Origin: Candidatus Poribacteria bacterium
GTDB lineage: Bacteria > Poribacteria > WGA-4E > WGA-3G
Length of the DNA stretch: 58,116 nt
Direction of reading: 5' to 3'
NCBI GenBank assembly: GCA_012267415.1
Contig: JAAXGN010000169.1
Coordinates: 1-58,116, forward strand
Position numbers and translations under genes: made by a program. The notes under the pieces were generated by a model. That model had not been told where the DNA came from. It ran no database searches and worked only from the letters and a program-made list of their open reading frames with translations. This document shows, piece after piece, positions 18,709 to 29,300 of this stretch (its first letter is position 1; the number at the start of each line of letters is the position of its first letter).

Positions 18709-20010
18709 ATGCGGATATTGGAAGGATTCTTTGTAGGACTTACTGCAATCCGGAGTAACAAACTCAGGTCTTTACTCACCATGTTGGGTATTATCATCGG
18801 TGTAGCTTCAGTTCTTGCAATGATATCTATAGGGGATGGTGCTAAAGAGATTGTATTACAAGATGCTCAGAAGCTTGGCGGGGTTAATCAATTCACTATG
18901 TTTCGTAGCAGCTATAGACGCGTTGGAAGTCGGTGGATGCCAAACAGAAGCAATGAGCACTTTGAGTATGAGGATGTCTTAGCTATTGAGGCTGAATGTC
19001 CCTCTGTGAAAGTTGCTGTTCCCAGAATACCTGAATGGCGAGGTGTTCTAATTCAGACGAATGATGGGGCAGAAGTTCGTAGTGGTTATAATGGGGTAAA
19101 TTATACATTTTCCGAGGCAATGGATTGGGGAATTCAGGAAGGTAGGTTCATTTCAGCGGAAGATATTGAAAATAAAGAAAAAGTTTGTGTTATCGGCACT
19201 GAAGTTGCATTGAATCTGTTCGGTAACAAATCTCCCATAGACCAGGAAATAAAGATCGGTAGAGGTGGCGATAGATATGACAGATGGGGTAGAAGAGATC
19301 AAACACGGATGGCTGAACGATTTACCGTTATCGGTGTTATGAATCCACGAGGTAGAAGTCTACGATTTGGATGGAACCTTGACGATATGGTGTTTATGCC
19401 ACTTACAACGGCACAAGAACGTTTCACGGGTAACGATTACATTTCAATGCTATCTGTACATGCCAACACAGTGGAGGATGTACCAAAGGCAATTGAAGAG
19501 GTAAAGGATGTAATCAGAAGACGACACAATAATCAGGATGATTTCTTTGATCTCAGGGATATGCGGGAAGGTATGGCGCAATTAGAGAAGATTAGTAAGG
19601 TTATAAAGATTGCTTTGGGTAGTATTGCAGGATTTTCACTGCTTGTTGGTGGCATAGGGATTATGAACATGATGTTGGTGGCAGTAACTGAACGTACCCG
19701 CGAGATTGGCCTGCGGAAGGCACTTGGAGCAAAACGTTTTGATATTATGCTACAGTTTTTGATTGAATCAATTGCGATGTGTCTGATCGGTGGGGCAATA
19801 GGTGTTGGAGTAGGCATGCTTGCTGGCGAAGCGATGTCGGTTCTGGCTGTTAATATTGTTAAAATGGTCCCTGAATGGCCTTCCGTGATTTCCATGCAAT
19901 GGGTGGTTATCTCAGTTTCTTTCTCTGCATTGATCGGAATATCTTTCGGTCTCTATCCAGCACTCAAGGCATCTTCACTATCCCCAATTGAAGCGTTACG
20001 AACAGAGTAA
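18709..20010 (+). CDS. MacB-type ABC transporter permease (copy 3)
   Basis: 433 residues, closest to copy 2. The four-helix FtsX topology is conserved, with TERTREIGLRKALGAKRFD as the coupling segment. TTGGAGAC provides a ribosome site before the ATG at 18709. It sits 174 bp after copy 2, in an AT-rich spacer without recognisable elements. It probably works as a homo- or heterodimer with its neighbours; four different permeases and one adaptor allow several pairings. There is no nucleotide-binding domain. Confidence 0.88.
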   Translation: MRILEGFFVGLTAIRSNKLRSLLTMLGIIIGVASVLAMISIGDGAKEIVLQDAQKLGGVNQFTMFRSSYRRVGSRWMPNRSNEHFEYEDVLAIEAECPSVKVAVPRIPEWRGVLIQTNDGAEVRSGYNGVNYTFSEAMDWGIQEGRFISAEDIENKEKVCVIGTEVALNLFGNKSPIDQEIKIGRGGDRYDRWGRRDQTRMAERFTVIGVMNPRGRSLRFGWNLDDMVFMPLTTAQERFTGNDYISMLSVHANTVEDVPKAIEEVKDVIRRRHNNQDDFFDLRDMREGMAQLEKISKVIKIALGSIAGFSLLVGGIGIMNMMLVAVTERTREIGLRKALGAKRFDIMLQFLIESIAMCLIGGAIGVGVGMLAGEAMSVLAVNIVKMVPEWPSVISMQWVVISVSFSALIGISFGLYPALKASSLSPIEALRTE

Positions 20011-20040
20011 TTGGAGAACGTATGTAATACCAATGTGGTA

Positions 20041-20062
20041 GGTGCGATTTCCTAATCGCACC
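20041..20062. repeat. Short hairpin repeat between permeases 3 and 4
   Basis: Perfect 9-bp inverted repeat GGTGCGATT and AATCGCACC with the loop TCCT. No T tract follows, so it is more likely a dispersed repeat than a terminator. Confidence 0.55.
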
Positions 20063-20115
20063 GATCATCAATAAAACAAGGTATATCCTGTTAATTTGGT
20101 ATAATTGGAGAGTTT

Positions 20116-21432
20116 ATGAGTCTTTTTGAATGTATTATCTTAGGAATCACCAGTCTGAAGCGAAATCCACTTCGTTCAAGTTTAACCATTTTAGGTATAA
20201 TTGTCGGTGTCGGTTCTGTAGTGAGTATGGTTTCTGTAGGTGATGGTTCATCTGCAATGGTACTGCGTGAAATTGAACGTACGGGTGGCACAAAAATCAT
20301 TGAGATTTATAAGGATGATTGGGACAGACAATCCGGTACATTAAGTCGGGCAGCAGGAGAAGCAGTTCGTGGCAGAAGTCGTTGGCGTAGAAACCGTGCC
20401 GAACATCTGGAAACAGACGACGCTTTTGAAATATGGAAAAACGCAAGCGGTGTTGTTAATGTTATTGCTGAAGATGATATGCCAGGATGGAGTGTAAGTT
20501 ATAAAGGACGAAAGAAGGAATCTCGCATTGTCGCATCAACCGCAGGATATGACAGATCCTATAACTGGTATACATCTTCGGGTCGATTCTTTAATGAAAA
20601 TGAAGTGGAAGCAGCCAGTAGTGTTGCAGTCATCGGTTCAAAAATCGCTGAAGAGATATTTCCAAATGAAGATCCTGTAAATAAAGAAATCAAAGCGTCA
20701 CGTCCATCTTTCTGGAGAGGGAGAAGTGGTCTATACGAAGTGCGTCTAAAGGTTATTGGTGTGATGGAAGAGAAGGGTGACGCGATGGATACGACTGGTT
20801 GGGATGATCGGTTCATTATACCGATAACGACCCTACAAGATCGTTTTAAGGGAAGACAAGATGTAGAACGGATACGTGTGGAAGCCATTGATGTTGATAC
20901 TATTCCTCAAGTGATAGATGAAGCAAAATTGATATTAGGCAGGATACATAAAAACACAGGTGAAGAATATAACTATTGGACAGCTACCGAGGAATTAGCG
21001 ACTGCTAATAAAGTTGGCTTGGTCATGAAAGCTTTGATGGGTGGTATCGCAGGTATTGCGTTGATGGTTGCTGGCATCGGTGTAATGAATATCATGCTTG
21101 TGTCTGTTACTGACCGGACACAGGAGATAGGACTACGGAAAGCACTCGGTGCAACTTTCAATGATATCATCACACAGTTTCTTATTGAAGCATCTGTCTT
21201 AACATTGGCCGGTGGTATTCTTGGGTCAATCTTGGGTATTTTTATGGGGAAAGGGACAGCAGCTCTCATTTCAAAATTTGTATGGGAAGATAGCAACTGG
21301 CCATCAGTTGTTTCATTTGAAACTATGTTCATTGCCTTGATTGTATCGGTTGGTATCGGTGTGTTCTTCGGTCTGTATCCTGCTCATAAGGCAGCGAAAT
21401 TAACGCCAGTTGAAGCACTGCGTTCGGATTAA
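20116..21432 (+). CDS. MacB-type ABC transporter permease (copy 4, diverged)
   Basis: 438 residues with the same overall fold as the three preceding permeases but clearly diverged. The N-terminal helix is LTILGIIVGVGSVVSMVSVG, the C-terminal module contains MVAGIGVMNIMLVSVTDRTQEIGLRKALGA, and the periplasmic domain is Arg-rich at about 60-100. It lies directly upstream of the adaptor gene, with GGAGAG before the ATG at 20116. It is probably the ancestral partner of the adaptor or the distinct half of a heterodimer. There is no ATPase domain. Confidence 0.87.
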   Translation: MSLFECIILGITSLKRNPLRSSLTILGIIVGVGSVVSMVSVGDGSSAMVLREIERTGGTKIIEIYKDDWDRQSGTLSRAAGEAVRGRSRWRRNRAEHLETDDAFEIWKNASGVVNVIAEDDMPGWSVSYKGRKKESRIVASTAGYDRSYNWYTSSGRFFNENEVEAASSVAVIGSKIAEEIFPNEDPVNKEIKASRPSFWRGRSGLYEVRLKVIGVMEEKGDAMDTTGWDDRFIIPITTLQDRFKGRQDVERIRVEAIDVDTIPQVIDEAKLILGRIHKNTGEEYNYWTATEELATANKVGLVMKALMGGIAGIALMVAGIGVMNIMLVSVTDRTQEIGLRKALGATFNDIITQFLIEASVLTLAGGILGSILGIFMGKGTAALISKFVWEDSNWPSVVSFETMFIALIVSVGIGVFFGLYPAHKAAKLTPVEALRSD

Positions 21433-21535
21433 ATACTGGTGCTGTTGAAACTATAGCGATAGTCTTAGAATTGTATGAAACAACCAGATAGATGGTGTTA
21501 TCACGTATACCGTTGAATCTTAGGAGGTTAGGATT

Positions 21536-23422
21536 TTGAAAAAATTAATTATTACCGTAGGTATCATCGTCATACTTATTGGTGCAGTAGGCTGGGTTGT
21601 TCTGAGCCGTGGCAAGAACGGTGCAGCAACAGGACCCTCTCAGAAAATTGAGGTAGCGAAACTTGATGATTTTCATATGACAATCCGTGCAACTGGGAAT
21701 CTTGAACCCCTTCTGGATGTGGAAGTAAAATCCAACGTTGAGGGTGAAGTCGTTAATTTATATGTAAAAGACGGTGATCCTGTAAAAGAGGGGGATGTTT
21801 TAGTTGAACTTGACCCAAAACTATATAAGGAGGAGCAGAAGCAAGCAAAGGCTGATGTTGACGCTGCAGAAGCACAATTGATGCAGGCAAAATTAAATAT
21901 TGAACTCAAGAAAGAACGTCTAAACAGTGAACTTACTCAGAAAGAAGCTGCAGTAAAAATCGCCAGAGCTAACCTTGAAACAGAACAAGCAACTACCCTT
22001 ACACAAGTTAGCAATGCAGAAACAAATCTACAAGCAACAATGAATGAGTTAGACCAAGATAAGATCGCTTTAGAACAAGCGAATATTGCGCTTGAACAAG
22101 CGAATCTAACGCTTGCAGAATACGAAACATCGCTTGCATCTGCTAAAGTTTCCGTAGACACAGCCAAGTCAGAGTTTGATAGAAATAAGTCACTCTATGA
22201 AAGTGAGCTCGTATCAAAACAGTCATTGGAAGACGCAGAATCTCGTTACGTAAGTGCTGACTCACAACACAAGAATGCGAATAAACGTGTAGAATCTCAA
22301 AAGAAAACAATAGATTCGCAAAAACGTACCATTCTTGCGCGTCAAACAGGCATAAAAACTCGCCAATCAACAATACAATATCAGCAATTGAGTTTAGAGA
22401 ATCTAAAGAAAATGCGGAAGAAGTCCGAAGAGGAGAGTCAGATTCGTTTGGATAACTCAATTACGCAGTTAGAGGAACTCAATCTGACTATTGAAAATGA
22501 GAAGTTGTTGACTGAGCAATCAAGGGTTAGTGCGGATGCGAATCTTCTCCGTAGGCAGAGTAGTTTGAAAAATCAGGAGGAACGTCTTGAATGGACTGTC
22601 ATTAAAGCACCGATGTCTGGCACAGTTACACAACTTGACATAGAACAAGGTGAGATTGTTACATCTGGTCGTTCCGCATTTTCACAAAGTCCGCCGATAA
22701 TGACAATCGCCGATCTCTCAAAGATGGTCGTAAAGACTTTCATTAACGAAGTTGATATGGAAAGGCTTGAGGAGGGACAAACAGCGAATATCAAAATTGA
22801 TGCGTTCCAGACACACAGATTTACAGGTAATGTGTATGAGATTTCTCCAAGCGGTCAGCAACAGGATAACATCATTTCTTTTGAGGTGATGATTGAGGTT
22901 AATGATTCCTCTGGTAACATCCGACCCGGGATGAGTGCTGATGTAGACATTATTACGTATGAAGAAAAGAACGTTTTACTGATTCCAATTGATGCGGTTA
23001 TTTCAAAGAATTCTGCTACCGTCGTTGCTCAAGTGGGTAACACGTCTCCTTTCAAAGTTGGTAGAAAAGTAGATATGCAGACTATCAGCGAGAAAATATT
23101 CTACGGCACAGTCCAAAGTGTTGGGAATGGTAGTGTAACTTTAGAATTAGATCCGAAACAACGCGGTATTATGCCAGGTCCTGCAACTGTTTCACTCTTG
23201 ATCAATGATGATAAAAAAGCGGACGGTGTGTCAGCACAGATCACTGTTACAAAGGGTAAGTTCGTCATGTTAGACAAAGGTGATGGGAGTGAAGGCATTG
23301 AAACACCTATTGAGACAGGCATGCAAAACGAAACTGAAGTGATCGTCAAGAGTGGTATCACCGATGGAGACAGAGTCATCCTTCAACGTCGTCAAAGATC
23401 ACAGAACGAATGGGGCAGGTAA
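21536..23422 (+). CDS. MacA/HlyD-type periplasmic adaptor with a long coiled coil
   Basis: 628 residues. An N-terminal membrane anchor (residues 3-23) is followed by a lipoyl-like half motif (VEGEVVNLYVKDGDPVKEGDVL). A very long alpha-hairpin spans roughly residues 95-350, full of Gln, Glu and Lys heptads. The second lipoyl half is IKAPMSGTVTQLDIEQGEIV, and beta-barrel and membrane-proximal domains complete the protein. Typical MacA proteins are about 370-400 residues; the extra length is mostly in the hairpin. The start is TTG at 21536, supported by a strong AGGAGG eight bases upstream. It would link the preceding MacB-type permeases to an outer-membrane channel, which is not in the window. 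Confidence 0.87.
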   Translation: MKKLIITVGIIVILIGAVGWVVLSRGKNGAATGPSQKIEVAKLDDFHMTIRATGNLEPLLDVEVKSNVEGEVVNLYVKDGDPVKEGDVLVELDPKLYKEEQKQAKADVDAAEAQLMQAKLNIELKKERLNSELTQKEAAVKIARANLETEQATTLTQVSNAETNLQATMNELDQDKIALEQANIALEQANLTLAEYETSLASAKVSVDTAKSEFDRNKSLYESELVSKQSLEDAESRYVSADSQHKNANKRVESQKKTIDSQKRTILARQTGIKTRQSTIQYQQLSLENLKKMRKKSEEESQIRLDNSITQLEELNLTIENEKLLTEQSRVSADANLLRRQSSLKNQEERLEWTVIKAPMSGTVTQLDIEQGEIVTSGRSAFSQSPPIMTIADLSKMVVKTFINEVDMERLEEGQTANIKIDAFQTHRFTGNVYEISPSGQQQDNIISFEVMIEVNDSSGNIRPGMSADVDIITYEEKNVLLIPIDAVISKNSATVVAQVGNTSPFKVGRKVDMQTISEKIFYGTVQSVGNGSVTLELDPKQRGIMPGPATVSLLINDDKKADGVSAQITVTKGKFVMLDKGDGSEGIETPIETGMQNETEVIVKSGITDGDRVILQRRQRSQNEWGR

Positions 23423-23461
23423 ACAGTAGGTAAATTAGATTAAAAAGATAAAATCCCTGAT

Positions 23462-23504
23462 AAAAAAATCGGCACCAACTTTAATACTTGGTGCCGATTT
23501 TTTT
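23462..23504. terminator. Bidirectional terminator between convergent genes
   Basis: Perfect 17-bp stem (23462-23478 and 23488-23504) with a 9-nt loop. A GC-rich core GGCACCAA is flanked by A7 and T7 tracts, so it works in both directions. It separates the adaptor gene from the convergent MBL hydrolase gene. Confidence 0.9.
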
Positions 23505-23508
23505 CAGA

Positions 23509-24303
23509 CTACAGCGCGATTACTTGACCATCATAGGCAAGGTATGCATTGTCTGGTAGTTCAATGTCCTGTTCAGCACACTGATCCTTAAAATACCGAT
23601 GATCAAGCCGATGCATGATATGTGTAAAATAGGTCTGTTTCGGTTTTAGTGCATGACTAATCTCTAATGCTTGACCGACTGACTGATGTGTTGGGTGTCT
23701 TGGATTAAAACTCAAGGCGTCAATTACTAAGACTTCTATCCCTTCCAGCATAGCTTGAGATGCTTCTGGTAACGATTTTACATCAGGCAGATATCCGAAG
23801 TTATCAATTCTATATCCGAAGGTGTCAATAGTACTATGCTCTACAGGAATAGGTGTTATGTCAAAACCGTGGAGTTGAAACCTATTTTCAATAACATTCG
23901 GTATAAGGTGTCCGACACCACCACCTTGAAATGTCTCTTTTGTGAACATATAGTCGTAATTGCGTTGCAGTATTTTTAGGGTTTGTTCAGGTCCATAGAT
24001 AGGCATATCAACTTGTTGTTTACGACATGGCATGACAATATCGTTTGTTCCACTGATATGATCAGAATGACAGTGCGTATAGATGACAGCATCTATCCAA
24101 TCAATTTTATTCTTGTTTATCTGATCCATGAAGTTCGGACCGAGATCGAATTGTAGATGTTTACCTTCCTTTTCAATATGTATTGAGGAACGGGTTCGGT
24201 AGTTTTTTGAACCGATCTGCATAGAATCCTGACACGTCTCACATTCACATTTATACTCAGGAACACCAGTTGATGTGCCTGAACCCAAAATCGTGATCTT
24301 CAT
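23509..24303 (-). CDS. MBL-fold metallohydrolase, PhnP-like
   Basis: About 264 residues. The N-terminus MKITILGSGTSTGVPEYKCEC followed by CQDS is typical of the PhnP/lactamase_B_2 group. The metal ligands HCHSDH and a later EHS and HIMHRLDH segment complete a di-metal phosphodiesterase-type site. PhnP hydrolyses cyclic phosphodiesters, but family members vary, so the substrate is open. I use the ATG at 24303, which has AAAGGAAA upstream; the frame extends to 24366 but that would overlap the aminotransferase gene. The two are likely one transcript. Confidence 0.85.
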   Translation of the reverse strand: MKITILGSGTSTGVPEYKCECETCQDSMQIGSKNYRTRSSIHIEKEGKHLQFDLGPNFMDQINKNKIDWIDAVIYTHCHSDHISGTNDIVMPCRKQQVDMPIYGPEQTLKILQRNYDYMFTKETFQGGGVGHLIPNVIENRFQLHGFDITPIPVEHSTIDTFGYRIDNFGYLPDVKSLPEASQAMLEGIEVLVIDALSFNPRHPTHQSVGQALEISHALKPKQTYFTHIMHRLDHRYFKDQCAEQDIELPDNAYLAYDGQVIAL

Positions 24304-24346
24304 ACACTGTGTTTCCTTTACATAACAGTGAGTAATATCTCTTAGT

Positions 24347-25606
24347 TTACCCAAGAACAGCATCAACCTTATTTATCGCTGCAGCCATCAATCTTGCATG
24401 TTCCTCCTGCATATTCACGTTAAATCCAAATCTAAGAGCACGTCCAAGAATAGACAAAGTCTGCGGACACATATCCCGCGAATACTCAATTTCACCCTTA
24501 TACCTCGGATCACTCCAAGGATAACCTGCTGCGTTGGGAGAATGCTTAAACAGAATTGAATCCCAATAGGTATAAATATGTCTATCAGGAAATCCCTCGT
24601 TGTATGCTGTACCAGCCCCCAATCCTTCAGCTTGCAATGCTTCAGCGTATTTTTTAGCGAGTTCAGTATCCCGTATTATGATTGCCGCGCTTATACCACA
24701 TTCTCCAGTCGGATCGTCAACGTGCTGACGAATATAACCTTTAGGATTATCTGATAACTCAGCCAAGAATGCTTTCTTGAGCATACGGGTATGTGTCAGA
24801 ATATCATCCAATTTTGATAACTGAACGCGTGCAATTGCACCCAGAATTTCACCTGCCCGATATGTCTGACAGGAGAAAGGTTTGTTTTTCCATTCGGAGT
24901 CACTCATCCACATCGGTAACCCTGGTTCAGATGCGAATGCAGCGCGTTCATAGGTATCATAGTCGTTTGAGAAGACTAAGCCGCCTTCTCCACATGTGAT
25001 GACCTTATAGTAGTTTAGACTCCATGCGCCTGCGTCCCCCCATGTTCCTGCGTATTTTCCATTATACATTCCACCAACACACTGACAACAGTCTTCAACG
25101 ACCTTTAGGTTGTGCTGTTTTGCTATTGAGAGTATTTTCTCAATTTTACACGGTACCCCTTGCATGTGGACGGGTATGATCGCCTTTGTATGTGGTGTGA
25201 TTTTACGTTCAACGTCCTCTGGGTCTAATCCGAGCGATTCATCAATCTCAGCGATAATGGGAATTGCACCGACTCCGACTATAGCAGCTGCCGTTGCGAT
25301 GAAAGTATATCCGGGTAGAATCACCTCGTCTCCTGGTCCTATACCGACACCCGTGAGTGCACAGATAATCGCGGATGTCCCAGAATTGACCATGAGTGCA
25401 TGCTTCACGCCAAGTCTTGCAGCTGCTTCTTGTTCAAAGGCAGCAACATTTGAGTTTTCAACAAAACGGAAGAGTTTTCCATTTCGTAATACTTCTGTAA
25501 CAGCATCAATTTCACGTTCATCAATCATGCTTGGACCGTGCATTCCGCCAGGAATAGATTCAGCAATCACAGGTGTTCCACCCTCTACAGCCAAACGTTC
25601 AGTCAT
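24347..25606 (-). CDS. DegT/DnrJ/EryC1/StrS-family PLP aminotransferase
   Basis: 419 residues with the fold-type I signature: VNSGTSAI near residue 75, GDEVILPGYTF near 92, D172 in the VVEDCCQ segment (pairs with the pyridine nitrogen), and SLNYYKVITCGEGG with K201 as the Schiff-base lysine. Members transaminate keto-sugars or inosose-type compounds during sugar or cyclitol biosynthesis. The exact substrate is not evident. It begins at an ATG with a GGAGG-type site and is followed on the same strand by the MBL hydrolase gene. Confidence 0.9.
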   Translation of the reverse strand: MTERLAVEGGTPVIAESIPGGMHGPSMIDEREIDAVTEVLRNGKLFRFVENSNVAAFEQEAAARLGVKHALMVNSGTSAIICALTGVGIGPGDEVILPGYTFIATAAAIVGVGAIPIIAEIDESLGLDPEDVERKITPHTKAIIPVHMQGVPCKIEKILSIAKQHNLKVVEDCCQCVGGMYNGKYAGTWGDAGAWSLNYYKVITCGEGGLVFSNDYDTYERAAFASEPGLPMWMSDSEWKNKPFSCQTYRAGEILGAIARVQLSKLDDILTHTRMLKKAFLAELSDNPKGYIRQHVDDPTGECGISAAIIIRDTELAKKYAEALQAEGLGAGTAYNEGFPDRHIYTYWDSILFKHSPNAAGYPWSDPRYKGEIEYSRDMCPQTLSILGRALRFGFNVNMQEEHARLMAAAINKVDAVLG

Positions 25607-25705
25607 CTTTTTCCTCCCTATGTATTGACAGCATCAGACTTTTTGATACTTTACAGTATGCTGCTTTTTTTGTCAAGGTGAATCTGAAGTGGACCTTTAC
25701 TCTTG

Positions 25706-26039
25706 GATGTGTAGATATTTTGTCACCATCATTGTCAATTTAAGAAGACAAATCCAATCAATTAGTGTCCTCAGTCCCGTAGGGACGCTATGTTTATAGA
25801 TTATGTTTGAACACCCGTTCTTTAGTCCCGTAGGGACGATATGTGCAAAATAAGGCAATAATATAAACATAGCTTCCCTACGGGACTAAAGGGGGTTAAC
25901 AGCACGTTTTTCTATAAACATATCGTCCCTACGGGACTGAGGACATACTCATTACAGATTAATCCCTATAAATTGACACATAAGGTTACATAATCTTTAC
26001 GTGTAAGAGAACATCTAGTGACAAAAACTTTACACACCC
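25706..26039. repeat. MITE-like palindromic element, copy 1 (~334 bp)
   Basis: The ends are inverted: GTGTAGATATTTTGTCACC on the left, and TAGTGACAAAAACTTTACAC plus ACCC on the right. Inside are four units containing AGTCCCGTAGGGAC, two in each orientation. They form nested hairpins with 34-nt outer arms (25767-25800 and 25911-25944, one mismatch). A near-identical copy in the same orientation is at 52346-52680. The element contains no ORF. It fills most of the 555-bp gap before the helicase gene and marks the left edge of the defence island. Confidence 0.85.
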
Positions 26040-26161
26040 TTACTCTTTTTCTGCTTGCTATTTTTGAGAGGAGTTGGTAACATAAAGAACGGCAGCATGG
26101 ACTTAAAAGTTGTTAGATTGCAAATACATTGAAACTTATACACACTTCAAAAGAAAACACA

Positions 26162-26362
26162 ATGTCAAATAACTCCAACATCCGAGACAATAACATATAG
26201 GGCACCGTAGCAGATTTTCTACAAAATAAAATCCAACAAGGTTCATCACTATCCTTTGTCTCCGCCTATTTCACCATCAACGCGTTTAACGAACTCAGAG
26301 ACGAATTAACAGGCATCAAAGAACTCCGCTTTCTGTTTGGCGAACCGAGTTTTATCCAAGGT
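26162..26362 (+). other. 5' part of the helicase gene, cut off by an in-frame TAG
   Basis: The frame of the helicase continues upstream to an ATG at 26162. It reads MSNNSNIRDN, then TAG at codon 13 (26198-26200), then GTVADFLQNKIQQGSSLSF and so on into the annotated protein. The residues after the stop look like the start of a PLD-like nuclease domain, so the native protein probably began at 26162. Translation may still restart downstream, but the first ATG after the stop is at 26363. Confidence 0.7.
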
Positions 26363-29300
26363 ATGGATCCCACCAAAACAGAGAGTAAAGTCTTTCGTCT
26401 TACAGAAGAAGGTTTAGAACTAAAGAATTACCTACCCCAAAATGCCATTGCTAAAGCATGTTACGATTGGATTGAAGACAAAGTAGAAATCAAGTCGGTC
26501 GCTAAATCCAATTTCTTACACGGCAAGATGTATTATATTGAAAAGAACGGAAGTGAGGACGCAATCCTCGGCAGCTCAAACTTCACCGTGCGCGGTTTGG
26601 GATTAAGCAAAAAAGCAAGCAACATTGAACTCAACCTTGAAGTAGACAGCAAAAGCGACTGTGCAGACCTAAAAACATGGTTTGATAACTTGTGGGAATC
26701 GGATCAGGTTCAAGATGTAAAAGAAGAAGTTAAACGATACCTTGAAAATATATACACAGACAAAGACCCTGAATTCATCTATTTCAAGACTTTGTACCAT
26801 GTCTTTGAAGACTTCTTGGAAAATGCATCAGATGCAGATTTCGCACAAGAAAACCCGAAGTTCCAGCTATCAGAAATTTGGAAAAAACTATACGAATTTC
26901 AAAAACACGGTGTTCAGGCATGTATCAAAAAACTCAAGGCATATAACGGTTGTATCATTGCAGATAGTGTCGGGTTAGGTAAGACCTTTGAAGTACTCGC
27001 TATCATAAAATACTTTGAAATACGGGGTGCGAATGTATTGGTGTTATGTCCCAAAAAGTTAGAACAGAACTGGACACTCTATTCATTAAACTATAATAGA
27101 CAAAACAACCCACTAAAAAAAGATAACTTTCGTTACAACGTCCGCGCACACTCAGACTTGACAGACAGAGGAAAATCAGATTTTGATTGGGAGAATTTCG
27201 ACCTCGTCGTGATTGATGAATCTCACAACTTCCGAAACAGACCAACTGATAAATATGAGAAGGAACGGCTGATACGCAGAAGTCGATATAACAAACTATT
27301 GGAGGAGATTATCAAAAATGGGTGTCAAACACAAGTCCTGATGCTATCGGCAACCCCTGTTAACAATAAACTGACCGACCTTGAAAACCAAATAAGACTC
27401 ATCACAGAAGATAATGACGACGCTTTTCAAAATACAGGTATAAATAGCGTTAGAGAAACACTGAGAAACGCTCAAAATCGGTTTGAAAAATGGACAGAAC
27501 AGAATGATGATCTTTCTAATCAACCGCAGAGACAGGATAGTCTCGCTGAAAGCCTGAATGCTGACTTTTTCAATTTATTAGATAGACTCACCATCGCACG
27601 ATCCAGAGAACATATTATTAAATTCTATCAGGATACTGATGATGCAAAGATCAGGTTCCCCGATAGAGAAAAACCGATACCTGTCTACCCTGACATTGAT
27701 ACTAAAGGTATATTCCCAAGCTTCCAAAACATTAGCACACAGATTGATGGATATAAACTTGCACTTTTCAACCCATCATTTTATATCAAATCGGATTGCC
27801 TGCACCATTATGATGATAGAGTTCTAAAGCATCGTGAGAGTAACCTTATCGGCATGATGAAGGTGAACTTTCTCAAACGTCTTGAGAGTAGTGTTCACTC
27901 TTTCGATTCTACATTACAGCGCACCATTGAAAAAATAAACAAACTTGCAATTGACATACAAGATTTTTTACAGGATGAAGCAGAAAGTGATGACGATTAC
28001 ACTGCTTTTGCAGAGGCAGAAGCAGAATATGGAGATGATGAGGACCTGCTGAATGTATTTGAAGATGCGGAGAGTGATATCTACCAGTATGAACACCTTG
28101 ACCTTCAGAAGTGGTTGGAAGATTTACAGAACGATAGAGAACAACTCACAGGAATACAACGGGCTGCAGCCAACATTACCCCTGAGAGAGATGCAAAATT
28201 AGAGCAACTTAAGCAGCTTATAAACAATAAAGTGCAAAACACGGCAAAAAATGCGAAAGAAAAATTAAACCCCAAAGTCCTTGTCTTTACCGCTTTTGCC
28301 GATACTGCCAATTATCTATATGAAAATCTCTATGAATGGGCAAAAGAAACACTTCAGCTTGAGAGTGCTGTCGTTACAGGTTCAGCAAATAAAACGACTT
28401 ACGGTAATACAGATTTCAATGAGATTTTGACCAACTTCTCTCCTATCTCCAAAGAGCGAACAACAGACGACTCAGTGGAAGAAACACCAGAAATTGACCT
28501 CCTCATCGGAACGGATTGTATATCTGAAGGACAAAACCTACAAGACTGTGATTATCTCATCAATTACGATATACACTGGAATCCCGTGCGAATTATCCAA
28601 CGTTTCGGACGAATAGACCGAATCGGAAGTAAGAACAAAACGATCAGCATGGTAAACTTTTGGCCCACACCTGAACTTGACGCGTACATCAATCTGAAAG
28701 TTCGGGTTGAGGCACGCATGGCACTCGTCAATCTGGCAGCTACTGGCTATGACAATCCGCTCACACCAGAAAACAGAGATGAGAACTTAGAACGCGTCTG
28801 GTCACACAGAGATGAACAACTCCGCCGCATGCAAACCGATGTCCTTGACTTTGATGATCTGGATGAACAACTCAATATCAGTCAATTCACGCTTGACGAT
28901 TTCCGTGCACAACTCCTAAACTATCTGCAGACCAGAGAGGACGAATTGCGCCAAGCCGATTTAGGTTTATATGCTGTAACCCGACCCATCAATCAGAACG
29001 GAAACCCTGTAGATATAAAGCCTGGGGTTATATTCTGCTTAAAACAGGTAATTGCAGAAGATAACAATAAAGAAGGAGAAAAACTGAACCCTATTCATCC
29101 ATACTATCTTGTATATGTTACCGATGATGAAGTTGTTTCAATCGGTTTTACCAATCCCAAACGGATATTAGAACGGTTCAGCGCGCTCTGTGTGGGAAAA
29201 ACAGCACCCGATACCGACCTGTGTGACAAATTCAACGAAGAAACTAACAACGGCAGTGATATGACAATTTATCAGATACTTTCTGACGTTGCGTTAGAAT

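Noticed and set aside
25767..25944. Repeated GTCCCGTAGGGAC units as a possible CRISPR array
   Set aside because: Only four units, in both orientations and with unequal spacing, and the whole block is duplicated at 52408. This fits a palindromic mobile element and there are no cas genes.
8998..26200. Two in-frame TAG codons as a sign of amber recoding
   Set aside because: TAG ends several intact genes here (the Gfo/Idh gene, the first WD40 gene, the first permease, trpE), so TAG is an ordinary stop. Point mutations are simpler.
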